DNA of 64,000 nucleotides from Bacteroidota bacterium (lineage in GTDB: Bacteria; Bacteroidota; Bacteroidia; M30B66). The notes under the pieces were generated by a model. The model saw only the letters and a list, made by a program, of their open reading frames with translations. It did no database searches and was not told the DNA's origin. The DNA lies in the NCBI GenBank assembly GCA_027483445.1, contig JAIXUS010000018.1, positions 124,001 to 188,000 on the forward strand, given 5' to 3'. The position numbers and the translations under genes are program-made. Shown piece by piece: positions 50,086 through 59,119 of this stretch. How positions within the stretch are numbered: the first letter of the stretch is position 1; every line of letters begins with the position of its first letter.

Positions 50086-50631
50086 TCAGGAAGGATAGTA
50101 AGGTGCAATCATGAGGTAAACCAACACCCCTGTAAAGGTAACGTACAACCAAAGGGGAAAGGTGATTCGGGCAATTTTTTTATGTCTGTCGAAACGGCTG
50201 GCCAATGCTCTCACGTAGGTAATCAGTACCAGAGGCACGATGGCAGCTGATAAAAGGATGTGGGTAATCAAGATGAAATAATAGGTGTATCGTAGAAAAC
50301 CTTCACCTTGATATTTCGTGGGTTCTGTAGCCGCGTGAAACAATACATAAGAGACCAGGAACATCACCGAGAGCGCAATGGCTGTGGTCATTAATGAACG
50401 GTGCAGGGTAATATTGCCTTTCTTGATTGCACTTACTGCAACGATGAGCAATAAGAAGGTAGTACCATTGATGATGGCATTAAATCGTGGCAGCAAATAA
50501 TAATCAAAGTCTCCTAAAATGCTTATTTGTGGGGCAAAAGCAAGGAGCGTTACAACAGCCGGAATGGCGAGAGTCGCCGCCACGATGAAGGGTATGTATT
50601 TTTTTTCCGTAGATGAATTGGAGTCGCTCAT
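50086..50631 (-). CDS. DUF420 membrane protein
   Basis: A 181-residue membrane protein with four to five hydrophobic helices and conserved histidines (ITLHRSLM, LFHAATEP, ITHILLSA). DUF420 proteins (CtaM-like) sit in cytochrome oxidase clusters and are required for oxidase biogenesis in some bacteria. Its start overlaps the SCO gene's end by four bases. Confidence 0.88.
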   Translation of the reverse strand: MSDSNSSTEKKYIPFIVAATLAIPAVVTLLAFAPQISILGDFDYYLLPRFNAIINGTTFLLLIVAVSAIKKGNITLHRSLMTTAIALSVMFLVSYVLFHAATEPTKYQGEGFLRYTYYFILITHILLSAAIVPLVLITYVRALASRFDRHKKIARITFPLWLYVTFTGVLVYLMIAPYYPS

Positions 50632-51302
50632 CGGATTGGGTTGATGTTTTTCTTCAATGCGAGGTTATATTCGGCTACGAGGACTTTGATTTCGTCGATT
50701 AGGCGCTTCACATCTTTCATATTCGTGCCTTCATAGATGCCTCGAATATGTTTTTCCCGGTCGATTAGAAAAATCAAATCGCTATGGAGGAACCCTCCAG
50801 GAGCGAGCGAGTCTTGAGCCGCGTTGGCCATGTAGCCGTTGTAAGCCAGGGCGTAGATGGAATCTCGATTTCCGGTCAAGAATTTCCAACGGTCATTATC
50901 GGCTTTAATTTGTTGGGCGAAATCTCTCAAGGCGCCAACTGAATCTCTTTCAGGGTCGACTGTAAATGAGAGTAGGCGAAAGTCGTTGATGCGCTCAAAG
51001 TCGTCTACATCGTGAACCATCTTCATGAGGGTTTGCATCTCAGGGCAGATGGTAGGGCAGGTGGTAAAAAAGAAATTGGCAACGTAAATCTTGTTTTCAA
51101 GATTTGCGCTGCCAAAAGATTTGCCGTTCTGGTCTATAAAACTGAACGGTGGGATGCTGTGGTAAACTGTATCTCCGGAGGCCGAAAGCTTCTTTGGACC
51201 AAAATAGCCCAATGGCTTAATGTTGTGCTTTCCGGTGGTCAGCAATATGTACCCAATCGAGGGCACCAATAGAATTAGGAATAACAGTCCAATCTTTCGC
51301 AC
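50628..51302 (-). CDS. SCO1/SenC family copper chaperone
   Basis: A 224-residue protein with an N-terminal membrane anchor and a thioredoxin-like fold. The copper ligands are present: TCPTICPEM (CxxxC, about residues 81-85) and the histidine in GFLHSDLIFLID (about 172-183). SCO proteins deliver copper to the CuA site of cytochrome oxidase subunit II. It follows subunit IV by two bases and overlaps DUF420 by four. Confidence 0.93.
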   Translation of the reverse strand: MRKIGLLFLILLVPSIGYILLTTGKHNIKPLGYFGPKKLSASGDTVYHSIPPFSFIDQNGKSFGSANLENKIYVANFFFTTCPTICPEMQTLMKMVHDVDDFERINDFRLLSFTVDPERDSVGALRDFAQQIKADNDRWKFLTGNRDSIYALAYNGYMANAAQDSLAPGGFLHSDLIFLIDREKHIRGIYEGTNMKDVKRLIDEIKVLVAEYNLALKKNINPIR

Positions 51303-51304
51303 AA

Positions 51305-51685
51305 CTACTTCATCAATTCTTCCACATATTGTATGATTGTCTCTCCTTCAAAGAGTGCTATGAAGATAAGATAAATCACAAACAACATTGGGAGCAGAAT
51401 TGTTGTGCGTAAGTTTTTTCTTTCGTCGCCAAGGTGCATAAACACCATTACAATATATCCGGCCTTTACGAGCGTAAGTACAATGTAAAACCACTTGATG
51501 AGCGTCCATGTACCCGGAGTAACGTGTGTTTTGGAGTAATAAACACCTACCAAGATTTCTACTACCGTAATAACGGAAAGCAAAAGTGTTACAAGGGCAA
51601 TTTTGCGGCGAACAGCGCGACTTTGCTCTGGCGTTCTGGCGTGACCGTGGCTGTATTCGTAGGATTGATCGTGCGTATGTTCCAT
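51305..51685 (-). CDS. Cytochrome c oxidase subunit IV
   Basis: A 126-residue membrane protein with a His-rich N-terminus (MEHTHDQSYEYSHGHAR) and three hydrophobic helices, matching the prokaryotic COX4 family of caa3-type oxidases. ATG at 51685; a longer frame to 51745 would run back into the subunit III gene. It is 19 bases after that gene and two before SCO. Confidence 0.88.
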   Translation of the reverse strand: MEHTHDQSYEYSHGHARTPEQSRAVRRKIALVTLLLSVITVVEILVGVYYSKTHVTPGTWTLIKWFYIVLTLVKAGYIVMVFMHLGDERKNLRTTILLPMLFVIYLIFIALFEGETIIQYVEELMK

Positions 51686-51704
51686 AGCGCTTTCTGTGTT
51701 AGAA

Positions 51705-52424
51705 TCAGAGTAAGTAGAAGAAGGTAAATACAAACACCCAAACAAGGTCTACAAAGTGCCAATACAAGCCCGCTTTTTCAACCATTTCGTAGTGCCCTCG
51801 TTTTTCATAAACGCCCTCAGCGGCTTGCCACCAAACAATGGCATTGATAACCACACCTGAAAATACGTGGAAACCATGGAAACCGGTGATAAAGAAGAAG
51901 AAATTGGCAAAAAGCGTATGCCCGTATTCGTTGTATTGAAGGTTGGCCCCTTGGATTAATACGTCCTTGACTTCTCCGTCGATTACAACGGTCTTCATAA
52001 CGCCTTCGCCACCTACGATAAATGTGTACCATTCCCAGGCTTGTGAGCCTAGAAATACCAAGCCACCGACCACAGTAAGTCCGAGCCAAAATAATACACC
52101 CTTTTTATCATTGCTATGACCCGCATCTACTGCCAGCACCATAGTTACTGAAGAAATGATGAGGATAAATGTCATCAAACCTACGTAGAGTAGTGGAAGA
52201 TGCGCATGGGTAAATGGGAAGTGGAAAAACACCTTCTCTACCAATGGCCAGGTGTCGGCGTGCACGTGGCGTGCGTAGCCCAACGAAATGAGGAGTGAAG
52301 AAAAGGTGAATGCGTCAGAGATGAGGAAAAACCACATCATGAGTTTTCCGTAACTCGCTCCAAAGGGTGAGGTGCCACCTCCCCAAAGGTTTTTAGCGGG
52401 AACGTCGATAGTTGCCTGAGCCAT
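51705..52424 (-). CDS. Cytochrome c oxidase subunit III (first of two types, longer)
   Basis: A 239-residue membrane protein of the heme-copper oxidase subunit III family. Landmarks: FGASYGKLMMWFFLISDAFTF near the N-terminus, GSQAWEWYTFI in the middle, and the C-terminal FITGFHGFHVFSGV and GLYWHFVDLVWVFVFTFFYLL, which are the family signature. It contains an insert with VVIDGEVKDVLIQGANLQYN. It lies 92 bases after another subunit III; paired subunit III genes are usual in Bacteroidota. Confidence 0.93.
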   Translation of the reverse strand: MAQATIDVPAKNLWGGGTSPFGASYGKLMMWFFLISDAFTFSSLLISLGYARHVHADTWPLVEKVFFHFPFTHAHLPLLYVGLMTFILIISSVTMVLAVDAGHSNDKKGVLFWLGLTVVGGLVFLGSQAWEWYTFIVGGEGVMKTVVIDGEVKDVLIQGANLQYNEYGHTLFANFFFFITGFHGFHVFSGVVINAIVWWQAAEGVYEKRGHYEMVEKAGLYWHFVDLVWVFVFTFFYLL

Positions 52425-52516
52425 GTAGTTTCTATTTTTTCGGTTGCAAGTTTAACCCAAAAATTTGAATTCAAAAACGGGAATTTTGAACTTAAAAATC
52501 TTTAATCTGCTTCGGC

Positions 52517-53098
52517 TTACTGCATGAAAAGCAGGAAGATAAACAGATAAATCCATAGTCCGTCGAGAAAATGCCAGTATAATGCGGCATTCTTTACGGG
52601 ACCAATTCGTCCTGAATTGTACCTGCCAAGCTGGGATTTCACCCAAACGATGAGCAGGTAAATAAGCCCTGAAATGATGTGTGCGAGGTGCAATCCTGAA
52701 AGTGCATACAGAAAGCTTCCTGATGGATTTGCACTTTTTCCTGCGAAATAAATTCCACCATCTACCAGTTCGGCCCATCCAAGGAATTGAGACACACCGA
52801 AACCTACTCCCAATAAAATTGTGAGTAAAAGCCCCAGTTTAAGCCCCTTTTGGTTGTCTTTTTTAACGCTTATCAAGGCGTAATGCATCGAAATGCTCGA
52901 CAAGAGTATTACCACCGAACTCACCCAAAACATAGGTGGTAAAGAGAAGCTTAGCCATTGGCCATCAGCCTGGCGTACGATGTATGCTGAAGTTAAGCCG
53001 GCAAACAGCATTACAATGCTGAAAATCCCGACATACAGCATGTTCCGGTTTACTTTTTCCTTGAGTAGTACGTTTTCGGAATCTACCATTGAAGCCAT
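52517..53098 (-). CDS. Cytochrome c oxidase subunit III (second type, shorter)
   Basis: A 193-residue membrane protein with about five helices and the subunit III end motifs LSGLHLAHIISGLIYLL and ALYWHFLDGLWIYLFIFLLF. It starts inside the end of ctaB (16-base overlap), so it is translationally coupled to it. The catalytic subunits I and II are not in the window. Confidence 0.92.
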   Translation of the reverse strand: MASMVDSENVLLKEKVNRNMLYVGIFSIVMLFAGLTSAYIVRQADGQWLSFSLPPMFWVSSVVILLSSISMHYALISVKKDNQKGLKLGLLLTILLGVGFGVSQFLGWAELVDGGIYFAGKSANPSGSFLYALSGLHLAHIISGLIYLLIVWVKSQLGRYNSGRIGPVKNAALYWHFLDGLWIYLFIFLLFMQ

Positions 53099-53997
53099 TT
53101 TTCCAACAAATAAAGGTTATCAAACATCATTGCCAATTGAACAACCGGCAGGTAAATGAAAGAGCCAAACATCACTTTCCGGGCATCGCTGATTTCTAAT
53201 GTTCGGTGAAGGTGTATCGCCCTAATCAAAAAGAATACGCCGCTCAGGGTAATGATGACCACTGCGATTGGACTGATCATTCTAAACATGAATGGTAACA
53301 AACCAATAGGCACGAGTCCGGCGGTGTAAATAAGCACTTGTAAAGCGGAAGTTTTCGATCGGCCATCCGCCGCAGGCAACATATCAAAGCCTGCCTTTTT
53401 ATAGTCGTCGTGCATTACCCAGGCCAATGACCAAAAATGAGGGAACTGCCAAATAAACTGAACGGCAAAAAGAATGAGCCCTTGAATTCCGATTTCACCG
53501 GTAGCTGCAACCCAGCCTAACATGGGTGGAATGGCTCCGGGGAAGGCCCCAACAAAAACGGCAAAAGGAGTGACTCTTTTGAGGGGCGTGTAAATCACCA
53601 CGTATGAAAGGAGCGCAATTAGCCCTAGGATGCCGCTCAGTGGGTTCATAAATTCCCAAAGCAGCCAAATGCCTAAAGCACCGGTGATGGCCGAGAAAAT
53701 GAGCGCCTCAGTATGGCTTAAACGGCCTTGAGGCATTGGGCGATTCTCGGTTCTAGACATTAACTTATCGAGGTCGCGTTCTATAATTTGATTAAACGCA
53801 TTTGAGGCCCCTGTAACCAGAAAACCACCCAAGATGAGCAGGAGTGGTGTATACCATTCGAAGCTCCGGGTTCCCATAAAAAAGGAGGTGAGCGCGCTAA
53901 ATACCACTAACCAGCTCAATCTGAGTTTGAGCAGCTGCATGAAGTCTTTTACTTTCGACTTCTTCTCTGTTTTATATGCGATTTCCTGTGTCAACAC
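53083..53997 (-). CDS. ctaB: Protoheme IX farnesyltransferase
   Basis: A 304-residue membrane enzyme that converts heme b to heme O for oxidases. The prenyl-donor motif NAFNQIIERDLDKLMSRTENRPMPQG (about 66-91) and YTPLKRVTPF (about 135-144), and the second aspartate region MHDDYKKAGFDMLP (about 194-207) are diagnostic. GTG start at 53997, 17 bases after TACTTTTG. First gene of the oxidase operon. Confidence 0.96.
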   Translation of the reverse strand: MLTQEIAYKTEKKSKVKDFMQLLKLRLSWLVVFSALTSFFMGTRSFEWYTPLLLILGGFLVTGASNAFNQIIERDLDKLMSRTENRPMPQGRLSHTEALIFSAITGALGIWLLWEFMNPLSGILGLIALLSYVVIYTPLKRVTPFAVFVGAFPGAIPPMLGWVAATGEIGIQGLILFAVQFIWQFPHFWSLAWVMHDDYKKAGFDMLPAADGRSKTSALQVLIYTAGLVPIGLLPFMFRMISPIAVVIITLSGVFFLIRAIHLHRTLEISDARKVMFGSFIYLPVVQLAMMFDNLYLLEKWLQW

Positions 53998-54014
53998 CCT
54001 TGTAAAATGCGCCG

Positions 54015-54022
54015 CAAAAGTA
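54015..54022 (-). promoter_or_regulatory. -7 element of the cytochrome oxidase operon
   Basis: TACTTTTG on the minus strand, exact TAnnTTTG, 17 bases before the ctaB GTG. Confidence 0.55.
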
Positions 54023-54077
54023 GCGAATTCAAAGCCCCTTGTTAACCCGATTTGAGGATAATTTGTTCGCTTCCGGG

Positions 54078-55715
54078 TTAAAAATCATAGTAGCGGTTAG
54101 GCAGTTGTGTTCTGAAGGCCAAAAACACCCATGTTGTATTGCGTTCTCCCCCCGGGAAGGCTTGCATACGTCTGCTTCCGCATAATTCCAAGCGCATACC
54201 GGTTATTGGATTGATTAAGTAACTTAAGGTGAGGTCGGCAAACATCACGGTGTTCTTCACCCCTTGCAGTATTTTATTGCCATAAATGGATGGCACTTCG
54301 GTTGGGCCTCCAACGATTTCGGCTGTACCTACAAAAATATTCTGCCCCAGGTTAGAACGGGTGCCGTCGGCTTTTAAGGAGTCGGCTCCATATTGGGCGT
54401 AGAGGAATTTTGCCTCGAGGCCAATTCGCCTGTAGCGCCACCGGAGGAATTGCACATTTTCCACAAAATTGGCTCCCAATGGATGGGCCATGGTTTGGGC
54501 AAAGTGAGTATAGCTCTGTTCTCCGGTAAAATGTCCATAGGTGTAGGGGCGAACCACGTTGATTTCATTCTGCCAGCTTAAATTGGGAATTCCAAAAAGC
54601 CGGAAGCACTTGTAGCCGAGCTGGAAGCCTTGTTTGTTGGCCCACCAGCCATTACGGGCACGCACTTCACGGAGCGAAAATTCATCCAGCACCAGCTGGC
54701 CGTATAAAACATACTTTTTTAAAATCGTGGCTTTAAAATTCAGGCCCATGATCACATTGTCGGGCGAACCACGTGAGAATTCTACAGGGCGGTAAAAAAT
54801 GATGGGGTTTAGGTAGTTCGGATCAAAGCCTCTGCGATTTCCAAGCGTGTCGCCCCCTTGCCATACAATGCTTTCAAAAAGCCCTATATTCAGCCATGGA
54901 GTTGCATTCAGACTTAAATGATGCATGGTGGCAAACTTCTGCAAATAGCCTCCAATTCCACTGTTGGCTGCATTTCCAATGTTTTGCCACGACATAAACA
55001 AATTCGTGTACCGAAGCTTCCAAAAGGTGGTAGTTATCTTGGCAAAAGGGTAATTAAAGGCATTGTCAGACAGCAGCAAAGATCGGTAGCCATCGCCAAT
55101 AAAGTTTTTGTCGTTGCCAACCTGAAAGTTAAAGAAACGAGAAGGCGTGTAAGAGATATATCCGGTGGCAAAGGCGTAGTCGTAACCGTTGGTGCCAAAA
55201 GGTTTTACGCGCCCCTGTCCGGGGATGACATTATTCCGCTGTACGAAGCTGTCGACGTAATTTACCTGAACACTTTGGTTTTCCCAGAAGGAGGTGTAAA
55301 ACGACACTTGAGAGCCAATGTTCCCCATTACCTGGGCACCGCGTGAGTTTGCCCAGGTACCGTTTCCGGTGAAGCGATCCTGACCGCCTTCGAAGGAAAA
55401 AAGCGGGTCAACAAACAAGGCGTAACCTTCGCCTTCGAAGCGCAACAAATGGTCGTTGAATACCTTTTGTGCCCATTTCCGGCTAAATGCTTTACCTGAG
55501 GGCAATCGCGCTCCAAACACGCTATCGGGGTTTACTACTGCACGCACATCACTCATCCTGAAGGGTTTTACCGCAGTGTGTGTGCCGGCACCTCTGGCAT
55601 TCATGGCTTCGTCGATGGCGGCATATCGAAAATTGTCGTGCAGTAGGTTAAACTGCTGTGCTGAAGTCCAATTCAAACCAAAAAGCAGAAACAACCAAAG
55701 GAACCGTGATTTCAT
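54078..55715 (-). CDS. RemB/Wzi-like outer-membrane beta-barrel protein
   Basis: A 545-residue protein with a signal peptide (about 1-19, ending WTSAQ). The core motif FFNFQVGNDKNFIGDGYRSL, followed by LLSDNAFNYPFAKI (about 190-225), is typical of the Wzi-like barrels annotated in flavobacteria as gliding motility protein RemB. In Wzi the barrel binds capsule; RemB homologues have a loose link to gliding. It ends with an aromatic-rich strand (FLAFRTQLPNRYYDF). It overlaps the WecA-like gene by four bases, which supports a role in surface polysaccharide. Gliding itself cannot be inferred. Confidence 0.75.
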   Translation of the reverse strand: MKSRFLWLFLLFGLNWTSAQQFNLLHDNFRYAAIDEAMNARGAGTHTAVKPFRMSDVRAVVNPDSVFGARLPSGKAFSRKWAQKVFNDHLLRFEGEGYALFVDPLFSFEGGQDRFTGNGTWANSRGAQVMGNIGSQVSFYTSFWENQSVQVNYVDSFVQRNNVIPGQGRVKPFGTNGYDYAFATGYISYTPSRFFNFQVGNDKNFIGDGYRSLLLSDNAFNYPFAKITTTFWKLRYTNLFMSWQNIGNAANSGIGGYLQKFATMHHLSLNATPWLNIGLFESIVWQGGDTLGNRRGFDPNYLNPIIFYRPVEFSRGSPDNVIMGLNFKATILKKYVLYGQLVLDEFSLREVRARNGWWANKQGFQLGYKCFRLFGIPNLSWQNEINVVRPYTYGHFTGEQSYTHFAQTMAHPLGANFVENVQFLRWRYRRIGLEAKFLYAQYGADSLKADGTRSNLGQNIFVGTAEIVGGPTEVPSIYGNKILQGVKNTVMFADLTLSYLINPITGMRLELCGSRRMQAFPGGERNTTWVFLAFRTQLPNRYYDF

Positions 55716-56788
55716 AAGAGGGAGCTTGGACTGGGGTTGGGGCAGGCGAATTCCTTGGTGCTAGTTTCGGCCTTAATGGTTCTGATTTTCTTAACTTTTA
55801 GCCACAAAATTCCGGTGAAGCCTAGGGGGAGTAAAGTCATTAATGTGATGGCAAAACTCAAAAGCTGGAGGTTGTTCAAGGGCAATTGTATCAATAAAAA
55901 AACCGAAGCACCAGTTAACAGGGTTAGCAATGTTAGCTGTAAAGTGGCGCCGACGTGGGAAAGGCCGGTTTCGAGCAACAAATGGTGCAGATGGTTGCGG
56001 TCGCCTAAAAACGGGTTTTGTCCTTGTCGTATGCGAATCACAAAAACCCGGGCCATGTCGAACAAGGGAAGGCTCATTACCGAAAAAGCCAGCAGTGCAT
56101 TGGGAAACCAGACTTCCACCGAGTTGGCATTACCGAATTGTGTAAGTCCGTAGGCCAAAAAGTACCCCGCCGGCAGCGAACCGCTATCGCCCATGAAAAT
56201 GCGGGGTTTGAGGAAATTGTAGTAAAGGAAAGCCAGCAGTGCACCTGCAAATGAGAAGGCGAGGTAGGCCGAATCAATTCCATCAAGCAGGCCCAGTGCG
56301 AGCAAGGCGATCATGCCTAGTGTTCCGGCAAGGCCATTGATTCCATCAATGAGGTTAAAGGCATTTACTGCCCAGAAAACAACAACGATGGTAATTGGCC
56401 ATTCAATCCAGGCGTATGGTTGAATTTCGGGGAAGGCCTCACAAATGGGTAATCGAGCCGAAAAGGTGAGTAAAGCGACCGGAATGAGTTCTCCAATTAA
56501 TTTGACCAAAGGCTTAACAGGCTGAAGGTCATCCCATAAACCCACAAAAAAAAGAATCAGTAAGCCGGCCAGAAAGTAGCGGGTATGCAATATGGTATCG
56601 GGCCCGGCAACCAATAAAATGCTAATTAGCGTAGCACTGATGATGGCCACACCGCCCAATCTCGGAATTTCGTGGGTGTGGCTTTTTCGTTCATCGGGAA
56701 TATCGAACCATCGCCGCTGACTCGCAAAGCGAATCACAGCAGGGCTTAAGATGAAGCACAGTAAAAATGAAACAACAAACGACAGCAA
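55712..56788 (-). CDS. wecA: WecA/MraY-family undecaprenyl-phosphate sugar-1-phosphate transferase
   Basis: A 358-residue enzyme with about ten membrane helices. It transfers a sugar phosphate from a UDP-sugar to undecaprenyl phosphate, the first step of surface glycan synthesis. Motifs: DIPDERKSHTHEIPRLGG (about 29-46), LWDDLQPVK (about 84-92), NAFNLIDGINGLAG (about 141-154) and IFMGDSGSLPAG (about 197-208). The frame begins with TTG at 56788, preceded by AAGGGA; no ATG is available before the first motif. It overlaps the RemB-like gene by four bases and follows the epimerase by 24. Confidence 0.9.
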   Translation of the reverse strand: MLSFVVSFLLCFILSPAVIRFASQRRWFDIPDERKSHTHEIPRLGGVAIISATLISILLVAGPDTILHTRYFLAGLLILFFVGLWDDLQPVKPLVKLIGELIPVALLTFSARLPICEAFPEIQPYAWIEWPITIVVVFWAVNAFNLIDGINGLAGTLGMIALLALGLLDGIDSAYLAFSFAGALLAFLYYNFLKPRIFMGDSGSLPAGYFLAYGLTQFGNANSVEVWFPNALLAFSVMSLPLFDMARVFVIRIRQGQNPFLGDRNHLHHLLLETGLSHVGATLQLTLLTLLTGASVFLLIQLPLNNLQLLSFAITLMTLLPLGFTGILWLKVKKIRTIKAETSTKEFACPNPSPSSLL

Positions 56789-56812
56789 TTTCCCTTAGCT
56801 AACGGGGCGAAA

Positions 56813-57784
56813 TTAAGGCTTTTTCAAACCGCTTTTATACCAACGTATCATTCGTTCCATTCCATCTTCCACGCGGTGGCTGGCTTTAAAGCCTAAGGCT
56901 TTGATGGCCTTAGCTTCATGATAGGTTTGGGTATTGAGTTTAAGCACGCGCTTAGAGGATATTTTCAGGTTTTTTCCGCTTAAGCGGATGGCCCAATCGA
57001 ATGGTTTTGCCAGCAATAAGGCGAAGCCAAGTGGCAAACGAAAACGAATCTTTTTGCCCAGCATTCGGGCCTGCATTGTGGCAATTTCGCGGCTCGACAA
57101 TTGGGGCTCATCCACGTAGTTAAACGTAAAGCCCCCGGGTGCAGCATTTTCGAGGGCAAAAAAGGAGGCCTCAACAATGTTTTCGACGTAGGCTAAGGAT
57201 TTGATGTTTTTGCCATCACCCACGTGAAAATATAAACCTTGGTCGATGGCTTTAATCAAGTTGAGTACATTGGCCAGGTTGAACGGTCCGAAAACCACGG
57301 TAGAGCGCACATTTACAAGTTTCCGGTTCGTGCCATCCTGCGACCAGCGGAAAAATAAATTTTCAGCCTCCAGCTTAGATTGTCCGTAGGCGTTTGTAGG
57401 CTCTGGAAGGGTTTCTTCGGTGGTTGGTCCGGGATTGCCTTTGTTTCCGTATACGGCTACCGATGAGAAGTTTATGATTTGTTGAATGCCATGCTTCTCT
57501 GCCGCTGCTATTACTTGCCGTGCGCCATTCACATTGGTATCGAAGTAGGCAGAGGGCTCAATGCCAAAATCGTGGTGCATGGCGGCAAGGTGAATGATCA
57601 GGTCGCAACCTTGCGCTGCAGTCATCACCGCGTGGGCATCGCGCACATCACCTTTGATGTATTGTGCATGCGAGGTGTAATCGGGATTTCTCAGGTCGAG
57701 CAACACCACCTCGGCTTGTTTCAGCCTGTCGGTGAAATATCTTCCGATAAATCCGGAACCGCCGGTGATGAGCACTTTCTTCAC
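56813..57784 (-). CDS. NAD-dependent epimerase/dehydratase (SDR family)
   Basis: A 323-residue protein with the extended-SDR layout: GGSGFIGRYF (8-17), DLIIHLAAMHHDF (about 60-72), INFSSVAVYG (about 105-114) and catalytic YGQSKLEAE (about 134-142). It acts on sugar nucleotides or related substrates; the neighbouring WecA-like gene suggests surface polysaccharide. GTG start at 57784; TACCTTCG (minus 57789-57796), one mismatch to the -7 consensus, is four bases before it. Confidence 0.88.
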   Translation of the reverse strand: MKKVLITGGSGFIGRYFTDRLKQAEVVLLDLRNPDYTSHAQYIKGDVRDAHAVMTAAQGCDLIIHLAAMHHDFGIEPSAYFDTNVNGARQVIAAAEKHGIQQIINFSSVAVYGNKGNPGPTTEETLPEPTNAYGQSKLEAENLFFRWSQDGTNRKLVNVRSTVVFGPFNLANVLNLIKAIDQGLYFHVGDGKNIKSLAYVENIVEASFFALENAAPGGFTFNYVDEPQLSSREIATMQARMLGKKIRFRLPLGFALLLAKPFDWAIRLSGKNLKISSKRVLKLNTQTYHEAKAIKALGFKASHRVEDGMERMIRWYKSGLKKP

Positions 57785-57812
57785 GCCGCGAAGGTAATCA
57801 AACCTGAGTCAA

Positions 57813-59063
57813 TCAGGCCAGATTGCGGCTTAACTCCAACACTGTGATTTCGGGGTGAATGCCCACCCTGCCCAAATAGCCCAAGAAACCAAGGCCACGA
57901 TTAACATATAAATGCTGATTGTTTTGGGTGTAATGCCCGGCCCAATGAGGGTACACATATTGACTAGGGCTCCATTTTATACCCGGAATCTCAATACCGA
58001 ACTGAAAGCCGTGAGTATGCCCTGATAAGGTAAGGTCTATATCCTTGTAGGTTTGAGTAATCACGGCATCCCAATGTGAGGGGTCGTGTGAGAGTAGAAT
58101 TTTTACGGGAACGGCTTCTAGGTTATTTTGAGCGGCCTGCATATCGCCTTTTTTGGGGAATCGCAGCGAACTCCCCCAGTTTTCCACACCAAGAAGGGCA
58201 ATTTTTTGGCCATCTTTTTCGATAATCCTGTGTTCGTTGCGAAGAAGGTCCCAACCCATTTCCTTGTGAATTTCGAGCAGGCGGGCAAAATTGGCTTTCT
58301 TGTCTTCCGCATTTTCCCAAATCACGTAATCGCCATAATCGTGGTTGCCGAGAATTGAAAACACGCCGAACTTCGCTTTTAACGTTTTCCAAACTTCGAT
58401 GAAAGGTTCGGCTTCTGAGGCACGGTCGTTTACAAGATCACCGGTGAAAAATACGGCGTCGGGGTTTTCTTGGTTGATGAGATCAACCGCATTTTTAAAG
58501 TGCGCTGCGCTGATGAATGAACCCGAATGGATATCAGAAATCTGAATAATCTTCATTCCTTCGAAAGCTTCCGGTAAGTTGGCAATCGGGATTTTTACTC
58601 TTCGCAGTTTAAAGTCGAAGGCCGTTTTTACCATTCCAAATAACATGGTCGAAAATGGAATTGCCGCAAGGCCAAGGGCTGAATAGCTGATAAACTTTCC
58701 GCGGCTCATTCCTGCGGTGTTCTGCGGCATGCCTCCTTTTTGGAAGAAAGCAATCAACCATTTAAATAAGCGGCTCACATCTTCAAGCATAAGTGGAAGA
58801 CTCCCAATGAGCTTTGAAACAAATAAAATGAGCAGGAAACAAAACACGTAGAGGTAATAAATACGCGGAACAACCGGGTTTTGATAGGTAATCAGACTGA
58901 ATAAGGTGAAAAGCAAACCGGCAACGGTTATTCCCCAATAAATTCTATAAGCCCAATACCGCTTAACTTCTTGTAAGGGGTTGAAAATGGTTTTTATGGA
59001 TTGAAAAAAATAAAGGTCAATCAGTAAAAGAAGGACAAGGAAAAAAAGAAATCTTAAAATCAT
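57813..59063 (-). CDS. Membrane-anchored metallophosphoesterase
   Basis: A 416-residue protein with four hydrophobic segments in its first 150 residues, then a calcineurin-like domain: KIIQISDIHSGSF (about 172-184), AVFFTGDLVNDRA (about 204-216), FSILGNHDYGDY (about 234-245), ILLSHDPSHWD (about 328-338) and LTLSGHTHGFQFG (about 348-360). This resembles the YkuE/YaeI group that removes pyrophosphate from lipid-linked substrates such as UDP-diacylglucosamine, but the substrate is unproven. It is 28 bases before the epimerase gene. Confidence 0.9.
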   Translation of the reverse strand: MILRFLFFLVLLLLIDLYFFQSIKTIFNPLQEVKRYWAYRIYWGITVAGLLFTLFSLITYQNPVVPRIYYLYVFCFLLILFVSKLIGSLPLMLEDVSRLFKWLIAFFQKGGMPQNTAGMSRGKFISYSALGLAAIPFSTMLFGMVKTAFDFKLRRVKIPIANLPEAFEGMKIIQISDIHSGSFISAAHFKNAVDLINQENPDAVFFTGDLVNDRASEAEPFIEVWKTLKAKFGVFSILGNHDYGDYVIWENAEDKKANFARLLEIHKEMGWDLLRNEHRIIEKDGQKIALLGVENWGSSLRFPKKGDMQAAQNNLEAVPVKILLSHDPSHWDAVITQTYKDIDLTLSGHTHGFQFGIEIPGIKWSPSQYVYPHWAGHYTQNNQHLYVNRGLGFLGYLGRVGIHPEITVLELSRNLA

Positions 59064-59119
59064 TTTGGAGGAATTACTGATATCTTGTCAAATGGCATGC
59101 TATTCGTCCGGCCCACTGC

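Noticed and set aside
52452-52778. 108-codon minus-strand frame
   Set aside because: Shadow of the shorter subunit III gene in another frame.
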